64,000 bases of DNA. It comes from JANPPS01 sp964242575. GTDB lineage: Bacteria > Pseudomonadota > Alphaproteobacteria > Acetobacterales > Acetobacteraceae. The stretch covers positions 1 to 64,000 of the forward strand of contig CAXTCN010000012.1 in assembly GCA_964242575.1 (NCBI GenBank), written 5' to 3'. Of this stretch, positions 32,608-41,248 are shown one piece after another. The first letter of the stretch is position 1. Every line of letters begins with the position of its first letter. A program made the translations under genes and the position numbers. The notes beneath the pieces were generated by a model, which was given only the letters and a program-made list of their open reading frames with translations, was not told the DNA's origin and made no database searches.

Positions 32608-33943
32608 CTTCGCGCGCTGGGCCGGGTTCGCGTTGGCGCCGCTGGGCCAGGCGCCGGCGCGGCACCACCGGCTGATGATCCAGGAGCTTGAGGCGGTGGC
32701 GCGCGGGGATTGCGACCGGCTGATGCTGCTGATGCCGCCTGGTTCGGCCAAAAGCACCTACGCCAGCCTGCTGTTCCCGCCGTGGTTCATGGCCCGGCAA
32801 CCTGGCGCGCAAGTCATCGCCGTGAGCCATACGGCGGCGCTCGCGGAGGCGTTCGGGCGCGGGGTGCGCGGGGCCGTCACGCAGCACGGCGCGCGGCTGG
32901 GCGTGCGGCTGGACGGCGCAAGCCGGGCGGCGGGGCGGTTCGGGACATCGGGCGGCGGCGGCTATTACGCGACCGGGGTGCGCGGGCCGGTGACCGGGCG
33001 CCGGGCGGATTTGCTGCTGATCGACGACCCGGTGAAGTCCCAGGCGGAGGCCGACAGCGCGCCCCTGCGGGACCGGGCGTGGGACTGGTATCGCTCGGAC
33101 CTGGTGACGCGACTGCGTCCCGGCGGGCGGATCGTGCTGGTGATGACGCGCTGGCACCCGGACGACCTCGGCGGACGGCTGCTGGAGGCGGCCGAGCTGG
33201 GCGGGGAGCCGTGGCGCGTGGTGCGCCTGCCGGCGCTGGCGGAGGGCGCCGACGCGCTGGGCCGCGCCCCCGGCGAGGCGCTGTGGCCGGAGTGGGAGGG
33301 CGTGGCCGCGCTGGAACGGAAGCGCCTGGCGGTCGGCGAGCGGGCGTTCGAGGCGCTGTTCCAGCAAAACCCGCGCGTGCCCGGCGGACGGCTGTTCCAG
33401 GTCGGGCGCATGGCAGTGGCGGACCAGCCGGCGGAGGGCGTGAGCGTGCGGGCCTGGGATTTGGCCGCGAGCGCCGGCGGCGACTGGACCGCCGGCGTGC
33501 GCCTGGCGCGCGGCGACGCGGGCGCGTGGCAGGTGCGCGACGTGGTGCGGCTGCGCGGCGGCCCGGAGGACGTGGTGCAGGCCATCCTGCGCACCGCCGA
33601 GCGGGACGGCGCCGGCGTCGCCATCGGCTTGCCGCAGGACCCCGGGCAGGCCGGGCGCAGCCAGGTCGCGTTCCTGACGCGGGCGCTGGCGGGCTGGCGG
33701 GTCATCAGCGGGCCGGAAAGCGGGGCCAAGGCGACGCGGGCCATGCCGGTCGCGAGCCAGGCGAACGCGGGCAACGTCAGCGTGTTGCGCGCCCCGTGGA
33801 ACCGAGCTTTCCTGGAGGAGTTGCAGGACTTCCCGGGCGGCGCGAAGGACGACCAGGTGGACGCCCTGGCGCGGGCGTTCGGGATGCTGCTGGAGGCGCG
33901 GACGCCGGCGCAGGTGCGGCGGATGGACTGGGGGTTGCGGTGA
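32546..33943 (+). CDS. terL: Phage terminase large subunit
   Basis: A 465-aa packaging motor. The ATPase domain has Walker A P-P-G-S-A-K-S-T (about residue 66) and Walker B D-L-L-L-I-D-D-P, then T-R-W-H-P-D-D-L. The nuclease domain has R-A-W-D-L-A-A-S, G-G-D-W-T-A-G-V and K-D-D-Q-V-D-A-L. Both activities look intact. The ATG at 32546 overlaps the small terminase-like gene. The stop is immediately followed by a TraB-family gene rather than by the portal gene. Confidence 0.95.
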   Translation: MSWNGCTAATERALRRDLRTSFARWAGFALAPLGQAPARHHRLMIQELEAVARGDCDRLMLLMPPGSAKSTYASLLFPPWFMARQPGAQVIAVSHTAALAEAFGRGVRGAVTQHGARLGVRLDGASRAAGRFGTSGGGGYYATGVRGPVTGRRADLLLIDDPVKSQAEADSAPLRDRAWDWYRSDLVTRLRPGGRIVLVMTRWHPDDLGGRLLEAAELGGEPWRVVRLPALAEGADALGRAPGEALWPEWEGVAALERKRLAVGERAFEALFQQNPRVPGGRLFQVGRMAVADQPAEGVSVRAWDLAASAGGDWTAGVRLARGDAGAWQVRDVVRLRGGPEDVVQAILRTAERDGAGVAIGLPQDPGQAGRSQVAFLTRALAGWRVISGPESGAKATRAMPVASQANAGNVSVLRAPWNRAFLEELQDFPGGAKDDQVDALARAFGMLLEARTPAQVRRMDWGLR

Positions 33944-34915
33944 ATGCGGCGTCGGGCGTTGCTGCTGGGCGTGCTGGCGGCGGGGTGCGCGGGGGATGGC
34001 CCGGGCGTCGCCGCGGACATTGAGGCGGCGGCGGACACGGAGCTGCGGCGGCGTCCCGCGTTCTACGTGAACGGCGAGGCGCGGGGCTGGCTGGTGCGGC
34101 GCGATGGCCATGAGGCCGGGCTGCTGTGGGGCACCTGGCATGTGGCATACGACGACGCCACGGTGATGCCGCGCGCCGTGCGGGCGCGGTTCAACGCCAG
34201 CGCCAGCCTTACGGTCGAGCGGCTGCTGTCGCGCTCGCAGTACGCGGCGCTGCGCGGCGCGCAGGAGGGCGCAGTGCGGCGTCCGGACCCGTCGGCGCTG
34301 TCCCGGCTGGGCGCGGAAACCTTGGCGGCGCTGGCGGAGGCCGGGGTGGACGCGGGCGACGCCGGGCTGAGCCTGCTGGGCTTGGCGGAGGCGGTCAGCG
34401 CCAACGCCATGACGGAGCCGGCGCCCATGCTGCCGCACACGGGCATCGTGGACGCCAACCTGGTCGGGTTCGCGCAGAGCATCGGCGTCCCGGTGCGGGC
34501 GCTGGAGGCCGAGGACGGCTACGTTGACCCTTTATATCAAGAGCCGAACGGCCCGGCCGCGGCGGCTCTGCTGCGCCAGGTGCTGCGTCAGGGCCAGGAC
34601 GCGCGGGCGTTCCGTCGCGCGCTGCGCTCGTTGTACGCGGCCGGCCGGGTGGACCGCGTGCTGGCCGCGACGGTGGGCTGGCGGGCGGAACCGGCGGACC
34701 TGGCGCGCGACGACGCGGCGCGCGACGGCCTGTTGACCCGGCGCAACCTCGCCTGGCTGCCGGGGCTGGAGCGGACGTTGCGGGAGGACGGGTTCCACTT
34801 CGTGGCGTTCGGCGCCGGGCACTTGATGGGGGATGACGGGGTGGTGGCGCTGTTGCGCGGGCGCGGGTGGGACGTGGCGGCGTGCGTGGCGGATCGGTGC
34901 GGGTTGCCAGCGTGA
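33944..34915 (+). CDS. TraB/GumN-family lipoprotein (Tiki-like metalloprotease fold)
   Basis: A 323-aa protein with a lipobox (L-A-A-G-C). The family's paired motifs are visible: G-T-W-H (residues about 64-67), the Asn/Trp-rich L-T-R-R-N-L-A-W-L-P-G-L block, and F-G-A-G-H-L-M-G near the C-terminus. TraB/GumN proteins are host proteins, not phage structural ones. It begins at the base after the terL stop, with no gap, and separates terminase from portal by cargo. Confidence 0.86.
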   Translation: MRRRALLLGVLAAGCAGDGPGVAADIEAAADTELRRRPAFYVNGEARGWLVRRDGHEAGLLWGTWHVAYDDATVMPRAVRARFNASASLTVERLLSRSQYAALRGAQEGAVRRPDPSALSRLGAETLAALAEAGVDAGDAGLSLLGLAEAVSANAMTEPAPMLPHTGIVDANLVGFAQSIGVPVRALEAEDGYVDPLYQEPNGPAAAALLRQVLRQGQDARAFRRALRSLYAAGRVDRVLAATVGWRAEPADLARDDAARDGLLTRRNLAWLPGLERTLREDGFHFVAFGAGHLMGDDGVVALLRGRGWDVAACVADRCGLPA

Positions 34916-35064
34916 TGGCTTTGGGGGTGATGGGGCTTTGCTCCTGAAGCACTGTTGCCTGTATGCACGGTTTGAAGTGAACAGTTATTCTGAGCGACGC
35001 TGACGCCCTGACGTCTGCTGGCTTATGGCGGAGATGCAAAGCGAAGCAGGCTGTCGCCAAGATT

Positions 35065-35409
35065 ATGGTGGATGATCGTGAGAATTGCCGCGAGGCATGG
35101 GTTGCGGCAGGGTTCGGCGTGGAGTTTGCCTTGAAGGCGTTAATTCTCAAGCGTGAGAGATTGAACGCGTGGCCTTCGCTGGAGCATCGCCCAGACCTCC
35201 ATATCCATAACCTCAAAAAGCTGTTCAAGATCGCGGGGCTTGATCCGAACGCCGCTCCGACAGACGTGAAGCCAGCGATCCGGCAGGTTTTGGATTGGAA
35301 CCGGAATCACGACTATGTGGCCAGGCCGATGCCGCGTAAGGTGGCCCGGTCGATGGTTGAGGCGGCGTTCGGGCCTTCGGGGGTGGTGGAGTGGTTGAAG
35401 TCTCTTTGA
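35065..35409 (+). CDS. HEPN-domain protein
   Basis: A 114-aa protein with the HEPN helical signature A-A-G-F-G-V-E-F-A-L-K-A-L-I and L-H-I-H-N-L-K-K-L-F-K-I-A-G-L. The catalytic R-x4-6-H pattern is not clear at the C-terminus (W-N-R-N-H-D-Y is a candidate). The reading frame stays open upstream to 34981 without a start codon and would add S-D-A-D-A-L-T-S-A-G-L-W, so the true start may differ or be lost. It overlaps the next gene by 19 bp. Confidence 0.75.
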   Translation: MVDDRENCREAWVAAGFGVEFALKALILKRERLNAWPSLEHRPDLHIHNLKKLFKIAGLDPNAAPTDVKPAIRQVLDWNRNHDYVARPMPRKVARSMVEAAFGPSGVVEWLKSL

Positions 35410-35924
35410 CCTTGGACCCAAAGATCAGCGCCGCCGCCGAACGCGCGCTTGACAGCCGGCGCATGCAAGCCGGCAAGGAGTATCTGGACGCGCTGCATCG
35501 GCTGGGCCTTGAGCCGGATGTGTTTTGCTGGATTTACGACGCAGTCGAGGACGGGATTGAACTTGCCATTGTTACGTCCATCGCAGAGCGTATTGGCAGC
35601 CTGGACATCTACAAGCTCTTGTTCCGTGCTTATGAGGCTGCGGCGACGCCACGCGACATAGACCCGTTTATTGTATCCATCTATGGTCCCAACTCGTTCT
35701 ATGGTGCCATGCTGCGCGAGCACATTCGCACTCTGGCGGCAGACGGAGCGTTCTCCGATCCTGGAAACGCCACGCGGTTCACGACAGTCATGGAAAACTC
35801 GGCCGAGCTTAAAGTCATGCTTGCCCGAGGTGTGTATGCGAGGGGAGACACTCGCAGGTCAGCAGCCCAAGATTTGAAGAGATGGAGCCGTTTTAAGCAG
35901 AACGTGGAAGCGCTGGCTGCGTGA
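35391..35924 (+). CDS. Hypothetical partner of the HEPN protein
   Basis: A 177-aa helical protein of no recognised family: A-A-A-E-R-A-L-D-S-R-R-M, D-V-F-C-W-I-Y-D-A-V-E-D-G, I-A-E-R-I-G-S-L, then a C-terminal half with F-Y-G-A-M-L-R-E-H. It overlaps the HEPN gene in another frame, which points to co-translation. It is not a nucleotidyltransferase of the MNT type that usually pairs with HEPN. After it, 35925-36162 has no gene I trust. Confidence 0.65.
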   Translation: MVEVSLTLDPKISAAAERALDSRRMQAGKEYLDALHRLGLEPDVFCWIYDAVEDGIELAIVTSIAERIGSLDIYKLLFRAYEAAATPRDIDPFIVSIYGPNSFYGAMLREHIRTLAADGAFSDPGNATRFTTVMENSAELKVMLARGVYARGDTRRSAAQDLKRWSRFKQNVEALAA

Positions 35925-36162
35925 AGGCGGCTTTCTCAAAGTATTGACAATCGAGGCGCCTGGCCGTGCGGCCAGTGGTCCTTTCCAACCCGCGACGCCG
36001 GATGCGCCAGCGCCGCACCCGTAGCGGCTCGGCGCAGTGCCCTTATCTGGCATCCGGCGACAGTATGGTCGTGTGCGGCGCGTGCGCGCGACCACTGTGG
36101 GTTGCTGGCATTACGGTACGGCCGGCAGGCTGTTTCGGAACCACTTTCAGGCAGATGGATTG

Positions 36163-36777
36163 ATGGCGTCACGCCGGGATTACAAGGCTGCACTAAGCAA
36201 TCTCCACAGGCTCCGACGAGTTGGGCCGGGCACCATGCCGCTGTTCAAGCAGCTACATCAGTGGATTCAATCTCTTGACGTGCATCATAGCGATGACCGA
36301 GAGGCAACGTTGATTGCGTTTACCTTCCTGGAACAGTCTCTTGAGATTCTGCTGTTGCAGCATTGGAGTCTGGTGGGGTCAGAACGAGGTTCGAAGCTAT
36401 TTAATTCGGCTGGTGAGCGGGATGCGGTGCTAGGTTCTGCATATTCTCGGGCCCTAATGGCAGAGTGTTTGGGATTGATAAGCAATAATACCTTCAAAGA
36501 CGTACAAACTGTAAACTTTATTAGGAACACATTTGCCCACTCAGGACACTCGATTAATTACGGTAATGATGATATTGAGACTTTATCCCACCTGAATACG
36601 ATGGGCCAGTTTGGAGAAAGACACACAATAACGCTTGAGAATGGGTCTGCTCTGTTCAATCTTAATCTGAGTACTGCCAGGTCGCGTATTTTCTCCTTTA
36701 TTCTGTTCTTTTCTCTTTACTGCACAGTCTCCCCTGCTGACGACGGTGAAAAGCCGTTTAAGTCTGTGTTCTCTTAA
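36163..36777 (+). CDS. MltR-like (mannitol repressor-type helical) protein
   Basis: A 204-aa protein. The core F-T-F-L-E-Q-S-L-E-I-L-L-L-Q-H-W, the segment A-V-L-G-S-A-Y-S-R-A-L-M-A-E-C-L-G-L-I, and V-N-F-I-R-N-T-F-A-H-S match the MltR/HEPN-like helical family, in which R-N-x-F-A-H recalls the HEPN active site. Lower GC content than the phage genes suggests recent acquisition. A regulatory role in mannitol use is not supported by context. Confidence 0.72.
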   Translation: MASRRDYKAALSNLHRLRRVGPGTMPLFKQLHQWIQSLDVHHSDDREATLIAFTFLEQSLEILLLQHWSLVGSERGSKLFNSAGERDAVLGSAYSRALMAECLGLISNNTFKDVQTVNFIRNTFAHSGHSINYGNDDIETLSHLNTMGQFGERHTITLENGSALFNLNLSTARSRIFSFILFFSLYCTVSPADDGEKPFKSVFS

Positions 36778-36853
36778 GATAGCCCTAGCCAACGCGCCGG
36801 GCACTTCCCCGTGGTCGCAAGCGGCAACCAAGGCGGCAGCAGCGGCAGAGTGC

Positions 36854-37208
36854 TCAGGAGGACGCCGCCGCGGATGGAGGTTGCCCGAACCCGAACACAC
36901 CAAAGAAGCTGGCGCGATGCGCAGCCAGCCACGCCGGCGCGGCATGGCCCAGCGTGCCGGTGATCACCGACCGGTCAAGCGTCGCGATCTTGTCGAAACG
37001 CACGACGGACGGCACCTTGAGGCCGGTGTCGGCAGTGGCGGCAATGGGCGCGGTGCCAGGCCCGGCACGCGGCACGGACGTGATGAAGCATACCACAGGG
37101 TCCGAACGCCCATCGTTGTCACGCGACACCACCCGGGCCGGACGGCGCTTGTCGCCCGACAGATCGGTGAACGGGAACCGCGCCAGGACGATGCTGCCGA
37201 ACGCGCAC
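36854..37208 (-). pseudogene. MazF/PemK-family toxin, apparently frameshifted after its start
   Basis: The frame ending at 36854 has all MazF landmarks: I-V-L-A-R-F-P-F-T-D-L-S-G-D-K-R-R-P-A, V-V-C-F-I-T-S-V-P, L-K-V-P-S-V-V-R-F-D-K, I-A-T-L-D-R-S-V-I-T-G. No start codon is in frame before the F-P-F-T-D-L segment. A GTG (37206-37208) two bases after the antitoxin stop is one base out; dropping the G at 37202 would give M-R-F-G-S-I-V-L-A-R. A first in-frame GTG at 37132 would delete the SH3-like first strands. Probably inactive. Confidence 0.75.
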
Positions 37209-37210
37209 GC

Positions 37211-37429
37211 CTACCAGCCCGGCCTCATCAAGTCGGCGTCAGTATAAAGGTCAGGCTCCTCAGCCAGCCAGTCGAACGCGCCGCCGGCCTGCGCCAAGGC
37301 CGCCATGGGCAAATCCGCGTCACCGATTACCTCCACCAGCACATGCACCCGCGTGCCGGCGGCGATGCCGCGGCGGACCAGTTCGGCCGAGACCTGTCCG
37401 GCCTCGGCGTCAAGCGCGATCTTCTGCAT
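37211..37429 (-). CDS. MazE/PemI-type antitoxin-like protein
   Basis: A 72-aa protein (M-Q-K-I-A-L-D-A-E-A-G-Q-V-S-A-E-L-V-R-R) whose C-terminus F-D-W-L-A-E-E-P-D-L-Y-T-D-A-D resembles the toxin-binding tail of small PemI-type antitoxins. It is directly upstream of the MazF-type frame on the same strand. If the toxin is dead, this gene may persist as an orphan antitoxin. Confidence 0.75.
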   Translation of the reverse strand: MQKIALDAEAGQVSAELVRRGIAAGTRVHVLVEVIGDADLPMAALAQAGGAFDWLAEEPDLYTDADLMRPGW

Positions 37430-37532
37430 CAAGCCGTCTCCCTCTCAACACCCAACCTACTCCGGCCAAGCCGCTCCTGTCCGCCCTGATGTGCGCAACA
37501 GGCGATGCGCGACGTTCGTAAGAAAACAATCC

Positions 37533-37561
37533 TTGCCCCGCAACCCCACAAAGTCCATGCC
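37533..37561 (+). promoter_or_regulatory. Shared phage promoter-like element, copy 2 (before portal)
   Basis: TTGCCC (37533-37538), 17-bp spacer containing CCCCACAAAGTC, CATGCC (37556-37561). The portal ATG follows 25 bp later. The spacer matches copy 3 in CCCCAC(A/G)AAGTC, which is more than a chance -35/-10 pair would share. Confidence 0.65.
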
Positions 37562-37586
37562 ATCCCGATAGAATGCCGGGGGGCGC

Positions 37587-38969
37587 ATGTTCCAAACCAT
37601 CTGCGACACGATACCGCGCGACCCGGACGCCTCCGCCCGAGCGCGCCGGCTGGAACTGATGGGGCAGGTGCTGGACGGCACCCTGTATGACGCCCTGCCG
37701 CACGAGTTCCATGAGGAACGCTCGGCGTCCGGCGAGTACATCCCGCTGCGGCGCAGGCGCCCGTCGGTGCGGTACGCCCTGGCGCGCGTGGTGGTGGAGG
37801 ACAGCGTGGCGCTGCTGTTCAGCGCCGGGCACTTCCCGGTGGTCGCCAGCGATAACGAGGCGGTGCGGGACGCCCTGTTGGCGCTGGGGCGGGAGTGCCG
37901 GTTGAACCGGGTGATGACCGACGCGGCCATCCGCGGCAGCGTCGGCTCGGTCGCCATCCTGATGCGCGTGCTGCAAGGCCGGGTGTTCCTGGACGTGCTG
38001 GACACGGCCTGGCTGGTCCCGGCGTGGGAGCCGGACGCGCCGGACGTGCTGGCGCGCGTGGTGGAGCGCTACAAGGTGCCGGGCGCCGAACTCGCGGCGG
38101 CGGGCTACGCCGTTGCGGACCCGGCCGCCGCGTACTGGTTCCAGCGGGAATGGGACACCGAGCACGAAACCTGGTTCCATCCGCACGCCGTGGGCGCGTC
38201 GGATGCGCCGCAGCGGGACCGGGGGCGCAGCGTGCGGCACGGCCTGGGGTTCGTGCCGGTGGCGTGGATACGCAACCTGCCCGGCGGCATCGCCCCCGAC
38301 GGCGCATGCACGTTCCGCGCGGCGGTCGAGACCGGGATCGAGATCGACTACCAGCTCAGCCAAGCCGGGCGGGGCCTCAAGTACTCGAGCGACCCTACGC
38401 TGCTCATCAAGGAACCCGCCGGCATCGAGGGCGAGCTGGTGCGCGGCGCGGGCAACGCCCTGGTGGTGGGGGAAAAGGGCGACGCGCGCCTGCTGGAGAT
38501 CGGCGGCACAGCCGCTGCGGCGGTGCTGGACTACGTGCGGACGCTGCGGGAGCTGGCGCTGGAGGGCGTGCACGGCAACCGCGCGGACGCGAGCCGGCTG
38601 ACCGCGCAGTCCGGCCGGGCGATGGAGATGATGAACCAGGGCCTGGTGTGGCTCGCGGACCAACTGCGCGTCAGTTACGGCGAGGGGCTGCTGCAACTGT
38701 GCCGGATGATGCTGCGGGCCGGCGCGCGCTATCCGCTGCGGGTGGGCGGCGCGCTGGTCGGGCCGCTGGATGCCGAGGCCGGGCTGAGCCTGGTGTGGCC
38801 GCCCTGGTACCCCGCCACCAGCGAGGACCGGGCGCGGGACGCGGGCACGGTCATTGCACTGGTGGAGGCCGGGCGCATGAGCGAGGCGACGGCGCTGCGA
38901 TTGTTGGCGGCGGACTGGGGTTTCGACCCGGCTGCCGAGGCTAAACGCTTGGAAGGGAACGCGAAATGA
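37587..38969 (+). CDS. Phage portal protein (SPP1 gp6-like)
   Basis: A 460-aa protein of typical portal length. Recognisable blocks are R-Y-A-L-A-R-V-V-V-E-D-S-V-A-L-L-F-S, G-S-V-G-S-V-A-I-L, P-V-A-W-I-R-N-L-P-G-G, D-Y-Q-L-S-Q-A-G-R-G-L-K-Y, and a long central-channel helix region (A-D-A-S-R-L-T-A-Q-S-G-R-A-M-E-M). Portals form the ring at one capsid vertex through which DNA is packaged. It overlaps the next gene by 4 bp (ATGA). Confidence 0.88.
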   Translation: MFQTICDTIPRDPDASARARRLELMGQVLDGTLYDALPHEFHEERSASGEYIPLRRRRPSVRYALARVVVEDSVALLFSAGHFPVVASDNEAVRDALLALGRECRLNRVMTDAAIRGSVGSVAILMRVLQGRVFLDVLDTAWLVPAWEPDAPDVLARVVERYKVPGAELAAAGYAVADPAAAYWFQREWDTEHETWFHPHAVGASDAPQRDRGRSVRHGLGFVPVAWIRNLPGGIAPDGACTFRAAVETGIEIDYQLSQAGRGLKYSSDPTLLIKEPAGIEGELVRGAGNALVVGEKGDARLLEIGGTAAAAVLDYVRTLRELALEGVHGNRADASRLTAQSGRAMEMMNQGLVWLADQLRVSYGEGLLQLCRMMLRAGARYPLRVGGALVGPLDAEAGLSLVWPPWYPATSEDRARDAGTVIALVEAGRMSEATALRLLAADWGFDPAAEAKRLEGNAK

Positions 38970-39331
38970 GCAACGAGAACGAGATTGAAGTCGAAGCCGA
39001 GGTGCCGGCGGAGGTGCTGGCGTTGCGTGCGCGCCTGGTGCAGGCCGAGTTGCGCACGGAGGCGGTGCGGGCGGGCATCGTGGACCTGGACGGGGTGAAG
39101 CTGCTGGACGCGACCGGGCTGTCGTTGAACGCGGCCGGGGAGCTGGAGGGCGGGCCTGCGTTGATCGCCGGGCTGCGGGCCTCGAAGCCGTGGCTGTTCG
39201 GCCGCAGCAGCAGCAGCGCGTCGGTGGCGCCGCGGGCCACGCCGCCCAAGCCGCGCCTGGCGACGGAGATGAGCCTGGAGGAGTGGCGGGCCGCGCGGGC
39301 GGAGTTGTTGCGCCGGGGCCGCGTCATCTAA
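38966..39331 (+). CDS. Phage scaffold-like small protein
   Basis: A 121-aa protein with an acidic, helical N-terminus (E-N-E-I-E-V-E-A-E-V-P-A-E-V-L-A-L-R-A-R-L) and a Ser/Pro/Arg-rich tail ending E-E-W-R-A-A-R-A-E-L-L-R-R-G-R. Acidic coiled-coil N-terminus plus basic C-terminus is the usual layout of capsid scaffolding proteins. Here, however, the capsid gene is 3.3 kb away, beyond inserted cargo. Confidence 0.7.
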   Translation: MSNENEIEVEAEVPAEVLALRARLVQAELRTEAVRAGIVDLDGVKLLDATGLSLNAAGELEGGPALIAGLRASKPWLFGRSSSSASVAPRATPPKPRLATEMSLEEWRAARAELLRRGRVI

Positions 39332-39387
39332 ACCATTCCTTAACCTTCCGGGCGCATCCTGACACCAGGAAGCAGCGGTCTGCGGTT

Positions 39388-41124
39388 ATGGACGGTGGGA
39401 TGGCAACAAAGGTCGGGCAGCGTCTGGAGGCGTGGGACAAGGCGGCGGACTTGCAGGCGCAAGTGCGCCTGCGGGACCGCGCGCTGGACAAGCTGCGCCA
39501 GGGCCTGTGCGTGTTCGACGGGCAACGGCGGCTGCTGCTGTTCAACAAGCGTTACGCGGAGATGTACAGCCTGCGGCCGGAGGACCTGTGGGTCGGCATG
39601 ACGCTCACGCAGGTCACGGATTTGCGGGACGCGGCGGGCACCGGGCCAGACATGCTGATGGAGGAGTACTTGGCCTGGCGGAACCGCATCCAGGTCACGG
39701 TTGGCATGACCGAGACCGTCGTCACGCTGCGCAACGGCGACGTGCACGAAATCCATCATGAGCCGACGCCGGACGGCGGCTGGGTGGCGACGTTCGACGA
39801 CATCACCGAGCGGCGCCGGAGCGAGCGGCGCATCCAGCACATGGCGCACCACGACGCGCTGACTGGCTTGCCGAACCGGGCGCTGTTCGCGGAGCGGCTG
39901 GCCCGCATGGTGGAGCGTCTGGGCCGGGCCGACCCGCTGGTGGCGGTGCTGTGCCTGGACCTCGACCGGTTCAAGGAGGTGAACGACATGCTCGGGCACC
40001 CGGCCGGGGACCTGCTGCTGCGGCAGGTGTCGGAGCGGATGCGCCACGAGGTGCGGCAGGCGGACACGCTGGCGCGGCTGGGCGGGGACGAGTTCGCGGT
40101 GATATTGCACGCGCTGACGGCGCCCGCGGAGGCCGCCAAGTTCGCGGACCGCATCATCGCCGCGCTGTCGGCGCCGTTCGACCTTGAGGTGCAAACGGTG
40201 ACGATCGGCGTCAGCATCGGCATCGCGCTGTGTTCCGGCGGCGAGCGGCGGCTGGACCCGGACCACGTGCTGCGCTGCGCGGACACGGCGCTGTACCGGG
40301 CCAAGGCGGAGGGGCGGAACGGCTACCGGTTCTTCCAGCCCGGCATGGACCGGCGGCTGCAACAGCGCCGCTCCGTGGAACGCGACCTGCGGCAGGCGCT
40401 GGCGACGGGCCAGTTCACGCTGCACTACCAGCCGCAATTCGACCTCGTGACCCGGCGCATGACCGGCGTCGAGGCGCTGCTGCGCTGGCCGCACCCGGAG
40501 CGCGGCATGGTCCCGCCGACTGAGTTCATCCCGGTGTGCGAGGAAACCGGGCTGATCGTGCCGGTGGGCGCGTGGGCGCTGCGGACCGCGTGCGCGCAGG
40601 CGGCGCAGTGGCCCGGCATCAGGCTCGCGGTGAACCTGTCGCCGGTGCAGGTGCGCGGCAACGGGTTGGTGGACCTGGTGGCGGAGGTGCTGCGGGACAC
40701 CGGCCTGGCGCCGGGCCTGCTGGACCTGGAAATCACCGAGGGCCTGCTATTGCAGGACACGGAGCAGGTGCTGGAGACGCTGCGTGGGATCCGCGCGCTG
40801 GGCGTGGGGATCGTGCTGGACGATTTCGGGACGGGGTATTCGAGCCTCAGCTACTTGCGGCGGTTCCCGTTCGACAAGCTGAAGATCGACCGCGGGTTCG
40901 TGGCGAACGTCACGGACGACGTGGGCGACGCGGCCATCGTGCAGGCGGTGGCGACGCTGGGCCGCGCGCTCGGGATGCGGGTGAACGCGGAGGGGATCGA
41001 GACGCCGGGGCAGCTTGCGCGCTTGCAGGCGCTGGGGTGCGACGAGGGCCAGGGCTACTTGCTGGGCCGGCCGGCGGCGGCGGCGGATTTGGATGTGACG
41101 GAGCGCCTGGGTTTGCTGGGGTAG
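39388..41124 (+). CDS. PAS-GGDEF-EAL cyclic-di-GMP enzyme
   Basis: A 578-aa soluble protein with no membrane segment. Residues about 20-145 form a PAS-like sensor with F-D-D-I-T-E-R-R-R-S-E-R-R at its end. The GGDEF domain (about 150-315) has an intact A-site G-G-D-E-F and the inhibitory I-site R-Q-A-D exactly five residues before it. The EAL domain (about 325-565) has G-V-E-A-L-L-R-W, E-I-T-E-G, L-D-D-F-G-T-G-Y-S-S and N-A-E-G-I-E-T. Both synthesis and hydrolysis look possible. It sits between phage scaffold-like and capsid genes. Confidence 0.96.
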   Translation: MDGGMATKVGQRLEAWDKAADLQAQVRLRDRALDKLRQGLCVFDGQRRLLLFNKRYAEMYSLRPEDLWVGMTLTQVTDLRDAAGTGPDMLMEEYLAWRNRIQVTVGMTETVVTLRNGDVHEIHHEPTPDGGWVATFDDITERRRSERRIQHMAHHDALTGLPNRALFAERLARMVERLGRADPLVAVLCLDLDRFKEVNDMLGHPAGDLLLRQVSERMRHEVRQADTLARLGGDEFAVILHALTAPAEAAKFADRIIAALSAPFDLEVQTVTIGVSIGIALCSGGERRLDPDHVLRCADTALYRAKAEGRNGYRFFQPGMDRRLQQRRSVERDLRQALATGQFTLHYQPQFDLVTRRMTGVEALLRWPHPERGMVPPTEFIPVCEETGLIVPVGAWALRTACAQAAQWPGIRLAVNLSPVQVRGNGLVDLVAEVLRDTGLAPGLLDLEITEGLLLQDTEQVLETLRGIRALGVGIVLDDFGTGYSSLSYLRRFPFDKLKIDRGFVANVTDDVGDAAIVQAVATLGRALGMRVNAEGIETPGQLARLQALGCDEGQGYLLGRPAAAADLDVTERLGLLG

Positions 41125-41188
41125 GGCGTGTTGCGGACCTGGCGTGCGGTTGTGATTGCTTGAGCGGCGAACGGTCGCCTATCGACCC
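41019..41188 (+). repeat. Direct repeat, copy A: 3' end of the EAL gene plus 64 bp beyond
   Basis: A 170-bp segment including the last 35 codons of the EAL gene, its stop and the following spacer. It recurs at 41759-41925, collinear apart from one missing codon. The zinc-enzyme gene lies between the copies. Confidence 0.92.
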
Positions 41189-41248
41189 ACCGCGGATGTC
41201 CCGCGCTTTGGATTGCACACCTGCACGGATCGTGTTCAGCTTTGCAGC

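Noticed and set aside
36746..37489. Plus-strand open frame across the MazEF-type pair
   Set aside because: The minus strand carries clear MazF and antitoxin motifs; this frame is Arg/Gly noise.
39340..39366. Fourth copy of the shared phage promoter before the GGDEF-EAL gene
   Set aside because: TTAACC and GACACC are present, but spacing is 15 bp and the CCCCAC/AAGTC spacer text is absent.
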